Of a stretch of DNA of 55,942 bases, positions 21,401-27,163 are shown in pieces. The notes beneath the pieces were generated by a model. The model did no database searches. It saw only the letters and a list, made by a program, of their open reading frames with translations, and was not told the DNA's origin. The DNA is from Planctomycetota bacterium (GTDB lineage: Bacteria; Planctomycetota; Planctomycetia; Pirellulales; Pirellulaceae). The stretch lies in the NCBI GenBank assembly GCA_024277285.1, contig JAJRVM010000340.1, positions 1-55,942 of the forward strand. Direction: 5' to 3'. Positions within the stretch are counted from its first letter, which is position 1; every line of letters begins with the position of its first letter. The translations under genes and the position numbers were made by a program.

Positions 21401-24400
21401 CCTGGGTTTGGTCATGACAGCCCGTTCACGCCGCCCCAGGCGTCGGGTGAGTTGTACGTGGTCGTAACGGGTGCGTCGAGTATTACGGGCAATGTACTGT
21501 TCCAACCACTGATCGATGAAAATATCGATCAGCTGCTTCCCGAAACCGGAATTCTTGTCTCAGAAGCGGCGAGCCCAACGCTGCTCAATAACGTGCTATC
21601 GAATCTGAACGCGGGTATCTGGCAAGATGCCTCGCCTTCGACCGTGGTCGGAGCATCGGTCTATCAGCACAATGATCAAGCGGATTCGAATGTTGGCAGT
21701 ACGGACGATGACTTCAATATTCATCTCGGTGACTACGATCGATTGTTTGTGAACGCGGCGGATGGAAATTTCTATCCTGCACGTTTCTCGCCGATTATCG
21801 ACAGTGCCATCGATTCGTTGGAAGAGCGAGTGCGACTGGCAACGGTCAAGGGTGCGGTTGGTATTCCCGTCTCTCCCATTCTAGCGCCAAATCTTGATGC
21901 GGTCGGTTTGCTGCGTTCGGACGATCCAGAAGTCGATACGCCGTTGGGCCAGGGTGCCAACGTGTTCAAGGATCGCGGTGGTTTGGACCGTGCTGATTTC
22001 GTCGGTCCCGATGCCGTGTTGGTGGTGCCGCGCGATAACGATACGGCCGGTCTCGATCTTGACCCGGCCCCCACGATTGTCCAGTTGGCGGCGGGCAGCT
22101 ATGACAACTTCTCCGTTCAGTTGGTCGATGGTCTCCAGGCGTCTGATTCGGGCGAAGGTGTTGGCGTCAACGATCTGACGGTCAATTCGAGCAACATCAC
22201 GCTTACCGCGGACGGGCAGTTGCTGAAGGAAGATATTGACTACACGTTCCGCTACAACGCCATCACGAACACGATGCGATTTACGCCGTTGGCCGGCGTA
22301 TGGGACAATGGCAAAGTCTATGTCATCACCTTGCCGAATCAAGATCGCTTTGTCGTGGAAATACCCGATGGCAGCCAGGTGGTTGATGGCGAAACGTTCG
22401 TGATTACCGACGAAGGTGGTGGCACCGTTACGTTTGAATTCGAAAGCGGTTATAGCCTGTTCGTGCCAGAAACGCTCACGTTGACTATTCCTGAGGCCGG
22501 TAAGGGAGCCGGAGGGATTGAGGACGGCCAGAGATTCACCGTGTCGGCTGGCTTCTTTGGGCAGTATACGTTCGAGTACGATAACAACTCGCCCCCGAGC
22601 TTCCTGCCGGGCAATATTCCGATTGACATCTCAACGATTTCGACTCAGGATGAGCTCGCATTGGCCACGATCGATGCCTTGATTGCCGAGAATGTCGGTG
22701 TGACGCCGAGTTATCTTGGCGCTGGACGCATTCATTTCGGCGCGCCTAGCTCGTACAGTGTCGACACTAGCCTGACCGAAATGACCCAGGCCGGGCAACC
22801 GGGCGTCGTTGCCGATGGCGATGTTATTCTAGTCTCCGATGGTGTGAATCCAACCGTCCGGTTCGAGTTCGACAGTAACGGCAATGTCGCCGCCGGTAAT
22901 GTGGCCATACCGTTTTCGCTGGCCAGCACACAGGATGATATTTCGAATTCCATCACCGCGACGATCGCTGCGGCCGGTGTTGGTTTGACGCCAACCTACT
23001 TCGGCGCCGGGCATGTCCATTTGGGCGGCACGCCCGATCATCGAGTTGTGATTTCCGGAACTCCGAACTTGACGCAAACCGGAAACCCCGGAGTGCGGTC
23101 GTCCACCACGCTGACGGTGCCTCCCCAAGCGGCGGGCGTCGGCGGTGTTGCGGATGGACAGTGGTTCTCGATTCAGAACGGTGCCGATACGCCGGTGCGG
23201 TTCGAATTTGACGACGACGGAGTCGTTACGCCCGGTTCGCGCGCGATCTTGTTTACCAATACCAGCACGGTCGATCAGCTGGCGAACTATATCATCTCAG
23301 CAATCGAGTTGGCGAACGTCGACTTGACGCCGCAGTACCTTGGGGGAGGCTTCATCGCGCTGGAGGATACGATTCACCACCGCACGGATACGCTTAATAC
23401 GGCGGTCGATCAATTCGGCGTACCGGGTGGAGTCGTGACGATCGAGTTCCTGCCTGACGCGACGTTCGATGCGGAACAGTTCGCGCCGCTCATTCTCGAT
23501 GCAATCGCCAACAGCGAGTTGACCGATGTGACGACCACTTTCCGCGGTGGTTCGACTTACTTCGTCAATGGAGTTAAGAGTATCAGCGGTTTGCAGAATT
23601 TCTTCATCTCGGCGATCGAAGACAATGCGGGCAATAATCTGCAGCCAAATCAGGCGAGCAATCAGACTCGCTTTACGATCGTGATGCCTGATGTGGAATC
23701 CGATTTCGGGGATGCTCCCGATAGCTTTGGGACGCTGTTCAATTCGATCGGTGCTCGTCACGTGATTTCCGATAACCCGTTGTTGCTCGGCCTCGGCGTA
23801 ACCACCGAAGATGATGGTAAGCCTTCGGTCGGTGCCGACGCGGACGAGGACGATGGCGTCGATTTGTCCATGTCGGTCTTCAATGAACACCTGGAAACGC
23901 CGGTTACGGTCTACGCGACCGGCCGCGGATTACTCGATGCCTGGATCGATTTCAACATGGATGGCGATTGGAATGATCCCGGCGAACAGGTGTTTACCAG
24001 CGAGCAACTGTCGGCGGGGAATAACGAGCTGCTGATCTCGACGCCTGCGTTCGCCGGCATTGGCGATACGTATGCCAGGTTCCGAATTAGTACGCTCGGC
24101 GGGCTCGGCCCTGCCAGCTTGGCCATCGATGGCGAAGTTGAGGATTATCTGATTCGGATCGAGCCAGGTCAGCCTCCGGTCGCCGTCGATGATACCGGGT
24201 TCAGCGTTGACGAAGACATGACCTTGGTCATCGATCCGGCTGATTTGCTGGCAAACGATACCGATCCCGATACGCCGCACGATCAGTTGGTGGTTCGCCG
24301 TTTCGAAACCGTCAGTCAGTTGGGAGCGGCGGTCTCGTGGGACGGCAATGGCAAGATCGTTTACGATCCCAGTGCATCGGCGACGTTGCAAGCGCTCAAG

Positions 24401-26953
24401 CCGGGTGAACAGCTGACCGATACGTTTGCATACCAGGCCTCCGACGGAGTGCTTCCGTCGAATTGGGCGGACGTCGAGATCGTGGTCAATGGTGTGAACA
24501 ACGCGCCGGTGGCCGTCCCCAATGACTATGCCACGGACGAGGATACCGAACTGCAAATCGGAGCTCCGGGAGTCTTGGAGAACGATTATGACGTCGATGG
24601 CGACACGCTCATTGTGAGTGATTTTGACGCCATCAGTGCCATGGGTGCGATCGTCGTCGTGAATGCGGATGGTAGCTTCAGCTACGATCCCACCGAGGCG
24701 CCTGATATCCAGGCACTCGCGCAGGACGAAACCGCGACCGACACGTTCTCTTATACCATTGAGGATGATTTGGGCGCGACCAGTTCGACCACCGTCAGCA
24801 TTGCGCTGACCGGATTGAACGATGCTCCGACGGCTGTCGATGACGACTACGACACGGATGAGGATACCGTACTGAATGTCGCGGCCCCCGGCGTCCTTGT
24901 GAACGATAGCGATATCGATGGTGATGCCTTTGGTGTTACGGCGGCGGATGTGACGAGCCAGTATGGTGCGATTGTTTCTGTCAATGCCGACGGTACGCTG
25001 TCATACGACCCGACTGGGTCCGATACATTGCAGGATCTGGCCGTGGGTGAATCGCTCGACGATACGTTCAGCTATACGATTGCCGATGTCCATGGAGCGA
25101 CAGCATCGGCAACCGTTACGGTCACGGTCGAAGGACGCAATGATGATCCGGTTGCCGTCGACGACGACTACGCCACGTTCGAAGATGATGTGTTGACCGT
25201 GACGCCTGCGGGGGTCCTGGCCAACGATACCGATCGTGATGGCGATCCGCTTGCCGTCGATGTGGCCAATACGGATGCCGTCACGGCACTCGGCGTCCCG
25301 ATTACGGTCAATGCGGATGGTAGCTTTACGTACGATCCCACCGGAACCGATCTCGGTGTGGCCCCCGGCGATACGACGGATGATACGTTTACCTATACCG
25401 TTACGGATCCGCATGGCGGCACCGACACGGCCATCGTTACGATCGAGGTGACCGGGGTTAACAATGCACCGATCGCCACGGACAAGACGTTCGACACGGA
25501 CGAGGATACCGCGTTGGATATCGCCGCGCCGGGCGTCATGGCCGGCGACTCCGATCCCGATGGCCAAGCCATTGCGATCGATAGCTATGATGCAATAAGC
25601 GTTTGGGGTGCCGCCGTCGTGGTCAACGCGGATGGATCTTTCACGTACGATCCAACCGTTTCGGACAGTCTGCAGGCATTGAATGACGGCACCACCGTAA
25701 CCGACTCGTTCACCTACACTATTGTCGATGACGATCTTAATCCGAAGAGCGATACGGCGACGATCTTTGTCGATGTCGATGGCGTAAATGATCCACCCGT
25801 GGCTGTTGATGACTCGGCTGCCGTTCCACGAAATGGCTCGAGTGTGATCGATGTGCTTGACAACGATTTCGATATCGATGGAACACTCGATACGTCCACG
25901 GTTGCGATCGTCACCGATCCGGCGAATGGAACCGCTACCGTGTTGGCCGATGGGACGATTCAATACGTTCCAACAGCCGATTTCAGTGGTATCGACACGT
26001 TGACCTATACGGTGCGTGACAATAGTGGTGCCGTATCGAACGAAGCCGTCGTGTCGGTCTTGGTCAATGCGGCTCCCGTCGCGGTGGATGATGATGCTGA
26101 GACGTTTATCAACGTTCCCACAACGATTGATGTGTTGGCCAACGATTCGGACATCGATGGGGTCTTGGCCCCCGCGACGTTGACGATCGTTGATCAACCC
26201 GATAACGGCAGCGTTTCGATCACGGCGGCGCACAAGGTTGTCTATACGCCCGATACCGGATTTAGCGGCAATGATTCGTTTACCTATACCGTGGACGATA
26301 ATCATGGTGCAACGTCGAACGAAGCAAACGTATCGATCGCCGTGATCATTGATCCGTTCCCATGGCAGAATCCCGTGGAACCACTGGACGTGAATGCGGA
26401 TACATTCATTTCGCCGATCGATGCTCTGCTGATCATCAGCGACCTGAATGAAAATGGTGGTCGCGAGTTGCCGAATCCGCCGGTGCCGCCCTTCATACCA
26501 CCGCCCTACCTCGATCCCTCTGGTGACAATTTTGTTTCGCCGATCGATGCCCTTCTGGTGATCAGCTACCTCAATGGTGAGGGAGAAGGCGAGGCTGAGG
26601 GAGAAGGTGAAGGGGGCGCTTACCTGGCCGCCAGCTCGCCGTCGACCGGCGATGCTGACTCCGCCGGCGTCGCACTGTTGGCATCGACGCTGTCTTCAAA
26701 TAACAGTAATGGCATCGCTCAAGCCGATGGCGCGACGAGTGATTTGGCGGTAACGATCGAGGCTGATGCCGCTCAACAGGGTGGGCAGGACTCCGACTTC
26801 CATAGTGCGGCTTTGGCAAGCTATCTAGCTTCCGGGGCGCAGGAGGAAGACCTCGAAGAGCTGCTTGAGGGTGGGCATAGCCTGCAAGACGAAGATGTCC
26901 TGGAAGACCAGGCGCTGTTGGAATTGCTCGCCGGCAAAGACGGAAATCACTAA
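9467..26953 (+). CDS. Giant modular extracellular protein (5828 aa): LEPR-XLL-like leader, PPC, propeller, GEVED, cadherin-like and dockerin-like modules
   Basis: An exported surface or matrix protein by architecture; no enzyme activity can be assigned. The leader is Arg-rich and ends in LEERQLLA (residues 37-44), an LEPR-XLL-type planctomycete export motif. Then follow a degenerate metzincin-like domain (~366-525), a PPC-like domain (~538-645), parallel-beta-helix-like segments (~725-990 and ~1245-1608) around two fibronectin-like modules (~1018-1235), further PPC-like domains (~1625-1812, ~1880-1990, ~2290-2750, ~2850-3000, ~3755-3850), with a six-blade propeller inserted at ~2344-2640. A ~100-aa module with FEFDxDGxVxPGN-like core recurs about seven times (~3320-4700). 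A GEVED domain (~4808-4898, ending GEVEDYLIRI), seven cadherin-like Ca-binding repeats (~4903-5625) and two dockerin-like EF loops (Asp5641 onward) follow, then an acidic Gly/Glu tail. No LPXTG, PEP-CTERM or other sorting signal seen. ATG at 9467 follows GGGGA. A terminator closes the unit. Confidence 0.88.
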   Translation: MTNRRSRFLKSRSQSLRFQQRDQARRETLRSLRVETLEERQLLAANLELVGLQPDGDEFIQEGDVRDVSPTTLRFIFSGNQSIDASTLDAIQVTRAGGDGGFGDANDVMITPGFVGLGDVSNEVLLRFAETLPDDEYRIDIIGTGDDALRNTDGEAFNGGEDQQIHFRLDLGAQVVAVVPQPIEDQGGTLVQQRDQIVVYFNDDDLYVPDAENADLYQLVFTGDTANNQDDVVFVPDTVNYDAAADQAVLTFASDLHELIDPDTGDPIGAGSFRLRIGTNESIPMPPLVIVPSTDVGSSFGAAFDIGTLEGQSRLVSTDIEAQPFSLDYPGANDEPGHREIPGEVAGDFDNHLNPLFGPDSTDGATTILYNFQANYGVDNLGQPLSNLITDTQKQRAREAFEVWGEYIGVQFLETADQGLTIVTGDPHALDPDGEDVVNHALEKPIVDAGFMVRIDPGYQDSLLILDNAKQWNDDFGADWYKTTMTGIGFMLGLERASDLPSSTLMAYASDFTYPGATTPEAIYPGNHDILHGRYLHRPDSNDIDMYRFEIAVGEEGVFTAETFAERQPNSSLLDSVLVLYRENEDGSREVIARNDDYYSEDAFVELRLDAGIYYLGVSASGNDQYNPEFENTGFGGRSQGAYDLRMDFRADPEPGDAMRDAGEGNTPGTLLDGNADGVPGGVYNFWFRAVAPGNTILVDKLGRPAETGTKGSFQAINSALAVAQPGDVVRIVGNGGSDGDFSTLTDNFAYEIGPGPLQNQILADGKTLDVPKGVTVMVDAGAIFKMNQSRIGVGSSSLSVDRSGGALQVLGTPELPVYFTSYDDESIGVDTYQPTTTPRPGNWGGIVFRNDFDNAEERTNYEDVGVFLNYINHADIRYGGGNVDVNSLRQIVTPVQMVEARPTITSNVITLSADAPLSADPDSFEETNFLAPKFQLKGLFTSDYQRVGPQIQGNLLVENSSNGLFIRITTPAGDEQRGLTVAGRFDDTDVVHIISENLRIQGKSGEPILELVRPPVNVVTVTPQAGGELEPDTYYYKLIFVDTNGFEGRPSEATNAVTLAGANNAVVLDNLPAAGGDFTARRIYRSTDGVAGPYVFVDQINASDATYLDTTALADLNASNTLQRDVPTVLGVTLSESADASTLVPGVYNYRITYLNSVDGAESPSSDPTVALTIPVTTSIELQNLVAPNTNGYDRIRIYRSQADGAAPYQLAGEIAATETTFVDSGASSDETLDPVTFGVARARTDARLAIDPGTIVKLEGSRIETTFGAQLIAEGRDGREIIFTSRSDDRYGAGGTFDTNGDGDTAAPAPGSWGGLYVGALGTASIDYARLMFGGGVTKIEGTFKAFNVLEIHQADVRLAHSVIEQNADGQAGQGPAERFGRGTNEPATIFVRGAQPILVGNTIQNNDEVAISINANSFTPDPLPDMGRSTGEIALAGQYPDNTGPLIRDNRMFNNPLNAVDIRGEVLTTASIWDDTDIVHVLRDEQIIVPDVHSNVGLRLQSSPSASLVVKMEGPGDNFDSSLGAGFTATGRQLDIADRIGGTIQVIGQPDFPVILTSLSDDTVGAGFTPDGQTLTDTNNNGWATLPAPGDWRSVRIDQFANDRNVDLVLETETLNTAAPGENATPDSAQYLGDLAAFEQGGDDNLRLGFEVHGVLNERNDIDVYSFEAAAGTEVWLDIDRTTNTLNSVIELIDSDGTVIARSDNSFDETQDPSLLFRSPAIQDSHVNPLQKVAAEFQPKNASGQPRDNFALNRLDPGMRVVLPGVVGSRSAYHVRVRSSSNDLGYLAGGLTTGSYQLQVRLRETDEVPGVTVRYADVRYATNGIELYGLPGHSPLLGEVAEDEEVGGPEHNGQVPIGAAAGTGPQDIGNLLETERAVLSIAGTINSLDDIDFYEMQIAYEATAGTSNQHAPVMFDVDYASGLSRPDTIVSVFDSFGRLLLIGRDSNIADDRGGALDEGNLSDLSRGSLGALDPFIGPVEMPEATYFVAVTSNARVPSQLLSNPDLRLEPVNTVTRVAEDHIGQSGGSTAGAPQVPLLLDDSSIVPALPSDITVLILHDEGNDDEVLLSAAGLTDGVVSRTIGPYPGKVQDLATREDGNAYAFTTPDDDPVPDDATTGLLRGVNISAPQYVGARDDGIETYNEDPLTAGVAIPSNVGIRFHAVTYGDIDGEERLFAVGSRGDADTTPAGPDFFTNLLYQFDSRTGQAISDPQPDRVGNARMEGAGTQVVERGYLDTNSGGGPGGLITGLSIYDGKLYALAESGGLFLVENPLTDSASLTYIADVVTNAGVVQEVETNNSMAEAQDLDREVWTQRYDDNIGDTTSNTSTSIKHITIEGTGDDGYDGFFITSGAGGLDRPTGSAFDPTDGNFYVASAETDEILRYDGVTGAFIDIFVSAASGGLDEPEGIAFGPDSTGDDIPELFVASRATDQVLRYNGATGAFIDIFADTGFAGPTGLAFGADPTGDDIPELYIGGFDSDNVVEVNGETGAYLRDLVPAGRAGLDGPVGLSYETGEKLYVASANDNSLLYFDAITGAFVDEVVVSGLGGLDQPQYFVIGPDANGDGDEELYITSFGNDSVMRYNANTGAFVDDFVFSGNGGMDGPTGVHFLADGTLIVSSSLTDAVMRFNTAGTPTFDFYSFTIENDNDRGIFDIDFGMINGDPGSFNSEIFILDDAGAIVATNDDASIRLGAAGSVETEDAYLEWVFASAGQYFLMVGEFDSDVTGGVGTGDRADLTDTYTLNISIENYVGSSFEGMAANMLPSVESDGIFLAIDRQGDLFAFSTDDNAVTAEPFFDGARSRIPTGVQDVMGIALTTTNLWHITDARYDDKGHGLTNVFDDSRGNASVIAEREPNDTPATAQDLELEFWNLGYNSNIGDASDPPINTSTTIPHVTINGGGDGTRDYYSFEVATAGSLGIFDIDMDFDEQQDPGWFMDAEIRLLDEYGNLITWVEDAVLPTDGDGGKDRIYDPPREPYLEYVFPAAGTYVLEVTKFVPPFIWQPPEDGDFYTLQVSLENHRVDGPASEGGQSFFFGTELTGVITNVIAGDPVEITSPGHGLVDGDRVDIQGIEGVPGANGTWIVTGADEDAGTFELEDSDVLGTYLGGGTWRLLYTPEDMAGTILSRPFSLLGYSPDDLPVLYFNYLLDAADAADTDLVSVSIVEGDGTQTPLVVKGAGLTTAGPTVPGEPVQWRQARVDLSDFADKADLRLLFSFDKAGAAATGFEGFLIDDIIIGFAERGEMVSFAYNDPSFTVNPDSETTDALTGPYQLEIRPGTDPGPSQRPTVDHPNSQQLEKSFDTNERLAQQTTLVPPAGADITEGQTFTISDGLSTLTFEYDEDGTVVEGNVRVVFDASYGANEVGQSIRDAVNGPAVQATLDLSASVSAGTLRTTIFADGTIPTDPLYQLVDLAGNAIVTGIQHIMYDEFGDVNRFRDQGQVLIHSNFVTDSRDFGIIVDAGVRDVEPRLQTALLEPHAGAVRNLRELNNEVPGGVAPGAVVENNVITNEGLGGIHASGNLAPFEIIAPTDTLTTLSGEFICDGETFTVHSNRTTVTFEFEDISGGSAPCGSTIQGGDGWREGNIPVFYRQSGSNYLSPPWYIPPRPYVQEEMATAIRDAIQSSILVTNGTTLHANTTLESSRWQRHALTGLPLVSVYLDNVSEIDVSGTRWLSGRQTPLGASAQPFHRVLNNTIYGNDGLQAFYPGSGLDEPNDRLATAVETWQGRQHNLEFFQDDAVIGDSVDTLNDVSLDVDFYRFQLEIGERVTIDIDAAPVSPLDSVLRLFDASGVEVAFNDNGTGPGETGGADAFIDFTASSAGTYYVAVSGKGNETYDPLSLGSRTGPASVGDYSIEIDVLAPRTWVITAQDGTLVPDGTTFTVSDINGSVTYEFDDVNAPGITPGNVAIVYDSRPVRPAGFNHRGPGYRAPEMAVAMASTIGQGLTGVSAVALGGNAGASGPLPPQVPAIQGDTSVFGFPGFGHDSPFTPPQASGELYVVVTGASSITGNVLFQPLIDENIDQLLPETGILVSEAASPTLLNNVLSNLNAGIWQDASPSTVVGASVYQHNDQADSNVGSTDDDFNIHLGDYDRLFVNAADGNFYPARFSPIIDSAIDSLEERVRLATVKGAVGIPVSPILAPNLDAVGLLRSDDPEVDTPLGQGANVFKDRGGLDRADFVGPDAVLVVPRDNDTAGLDLDPAPTIVQLAAGSYDNFSVQLVDGLQASDSGEGVGVNDLTVNSSNITLTADGQLLKEDIDYTFRYNAITNTMRFTPLAGVWDNGKVYVITLPNQDRFVVEIPDGSQVVDGETFVITDEGGGTVTFEFESGYSLFVPETLTLTIPEAGKGAGGIEDGQRFTVSAGFFGQYTFEYDNNSPPSFLPGNIPIDISTISTQDELALATIDALIAENVGVTPSYLGAGRIHFGAPSSYSVDTSLTEMTQAGQPGVVADGDVILVSDGVNPTVRFEFDSNGNVAAGNVAIPFSLASTQDDISNSITATIAAAGVGLTPTYFGAGHVHLGGTPDHRVVISGTPNLTQTGNPGVRSSTTLTVPPQAAGVGGVADGQWFSIQNGADTPVRFEFDDDGVVTPGSRAILFTNTSTVDQLANYIISAIELANVDLTPQYLGGGFIALEDTIHHRTDTLNTAVDQFGVPGGVVTIEFLPDATFDAEQFAPLILDAIANSELTDVTTTFRGGSTYFVNGVKSISGLQNFFISAIEDNAGNNLQPNQASNQTRFTIVMPDVESDFGDAPDSFGTLFNSIGARHVISDNPLLLGLGVTTEDDGKPSVGADADEDDGVDLSMSVFNEHLETPVTVYATGRGLLDAWIDFNMDGDWNDPGEQVFTSEQLSAGNNELLISTPAFAGIGDTYARFRISTLGGLGPASLAIDGEVEDYLIRIEPGQPPVAVDDTGFSVDEDMTLVIDPADLLANDTDPDTPHDQLVVRRFETVSQLGAAVSWDGNGKIVYDPSASATLQALKPGEQLTDTFAYQASDGVLPSNWADVEIVVNGVNNAPVAVPNDYATDEDTELQIGAPGVLENDYDVDGDTLIVSDFDAISAMGAIVVVNADGSFSYDPTEAPDIQALAQDETATDTFSYTIEDDLGATSSTTVSIALTGLNDAPTAVDDDYDTDEDTVLNVAAPGVLVNDSDIDGDAFGVTAADVTSQYGAIVSVNADGTLSYDPTGSDTLQDLAVGESLDDTFSYTIADVHGATASATVTVTVEGRNDDPVAVDDDYATFEDDVLTVTPAGVLANDTDRDGDPLAVDVANTDAVTALGVPITVNADGSFTYDPTGTDLGVAPGDTTDDTFTYTVTDPHGGTDTAIVTIEVTGVNNAPIATDKTFDTDEDTALDIAAPGVMAGDSDPDGQAIAIDSYDAISVWGAAVVVNADGSFTYDPTVSDSLQALNDGTTVTDSFTYTIVDDDLNPKSDTATIFVDVDGVNDPPVAVDDSAAVPRNGSSVIDVLDNDFDIDGTLDTSTVAIVTDPANGTATVLADGTIQYVPTADFSGIDTLTYTVRDNSGAVSNEAVVSVLVNAAPVAVDDDAETFINVPTTIDVLANDSDIDGVLAPATLTIVDQPDNGSVSITAAHKVVYTPDTGFSGNDSFTYTVDDNHGATSNEANVSIAVIIDPFPWQNPVEPLDVNADTFISPIDALLIISDLNENGGRELPNPPVPPFIPPPYLDPSGDNFVSPIDALLVISYLNGEGEGEAEGEGEGGAYLAASSPSTGDADSAGVALLASTLSSNNSNGIAQADGATSDLAVTIEADAAQQGGQDSDFHSAALASYLASGAQEEDLEELLEGGHSLQDEDVLEDQALLELLAGKDGNH
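10562..11041 (+). other. Degenerate metzincin/matrixin-like domain within the giant protein
   Basis: Residues ~366-525. The segment from TTILYNFQANYG through QKQRAREAFEVWGEYIGV to DQGLTIVTGD reads like the N-terminal half of a matrixin-type protease domain. Where HEXGHXLGLXH is expected stands TGIGFMLGLER (residues 486-496), followed by SSTLMAY in the place of the Met-turn. All three zinc histidines and the catalytic Glu are replaced, so the domain should be catalytically dead. Confidence 0.65.
16497..17385 (+). other. Six-blade NHL-like beta-propeller inserted in a PPC-like domain of the giant protein
   Basis: Six ~50-aa blades, each with a G-G-L-D-x-P-x-G-like start (GGLDRPTG, GGLDEPEG, FAGPTG, AGLDGPVG, GGLDQPQY, GGMDGPTG), a YVAS/FVAS-like strand and a VLRYNGATGAFIDIF-like end. 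The insertion interrupts a PPC-like domain between GTGDDGYD and FYSFTIEN. The uninterrupted sister domain at about 18030-18500 reads INGGGDGTRDYYSFEV at the same point. Confidence 0.75.
24175..26340 (+). repeat. Seven tandem cadherin-like/Big-type coding repeats
   Basis: Domain starts near 24178, 24500, 24820, 25140, 25460, 25790 and 26065. The first five are ~105 aa with a ...DEDT...GVLxNDxDxDGD pattern and NADGSFxYDP; the last two are ~90 aa with IDVLxNDxDIDG. Such calcium-binding repeats form extended stalks in large bacterial adhesins. Confidence 0.8.
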
Positions 26954-26994
26954 CGCCCCTGCCTCAATCAAGATCCTGATGTTGCTGGAAACCA

Positions 26995-27033
26995 CTGGCC
27001 TCACCGTGAACAACGGTGAGGCCAGTTTTTTTT
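26995..27033 (+). terminator. Strong intrinsic terminator of the giant exoprotein gene
   Basis: Perfect 13-bp stem CTGGCCTCACCGT (26995-27007) / ACGGTGAGGCCAG (27013-27025), five-base loop GAACA, then eight T residues (27026-27033). It lies 42 bases after the stop codon and separates the gene from the DUF1559 gene. Confidence 0.93.
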
Positions 27034-27127
27034 GGTGCCGTCGATTGCCCGAGCCGCCGATTCGGCAAGTGCAGCCCCCCCAAAGTGCAGTTGACGACCT
27101 CTCCGAGTCGGTCTAGAATGGTGGTAA

Positions 27128-27142
27128 TGAAACTGAATCTCA
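27128..27142 (+). promoter_or_regulatory. Fur-like imperfect palindrome upstream of the DUF1559 gene
   Basis: TGAAACTGAATCTCA is a 7-1-7 dyad (five of seven pairs match) of the TGAnAnTnAnTnTCA form seen in Fur-family boxes. It lies 22 bases before the ATG, just before the Shine-Dalgarno. A single imperfect site, so only suggestive. Confidence 0.25.
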
Positions 27143-27163
27143 ATACCATTAGGGAGGTGCGGC

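Noticed and set aside
9467..26953. Many antisense ORFs of 60-430 codons inside the giant gene
   Set aside because: They arise from the biased Asp/Gly/Thr/Val codon use of the exoprotein, show Arg/Ile/Asp-rich shadow translations and have no independent signals.
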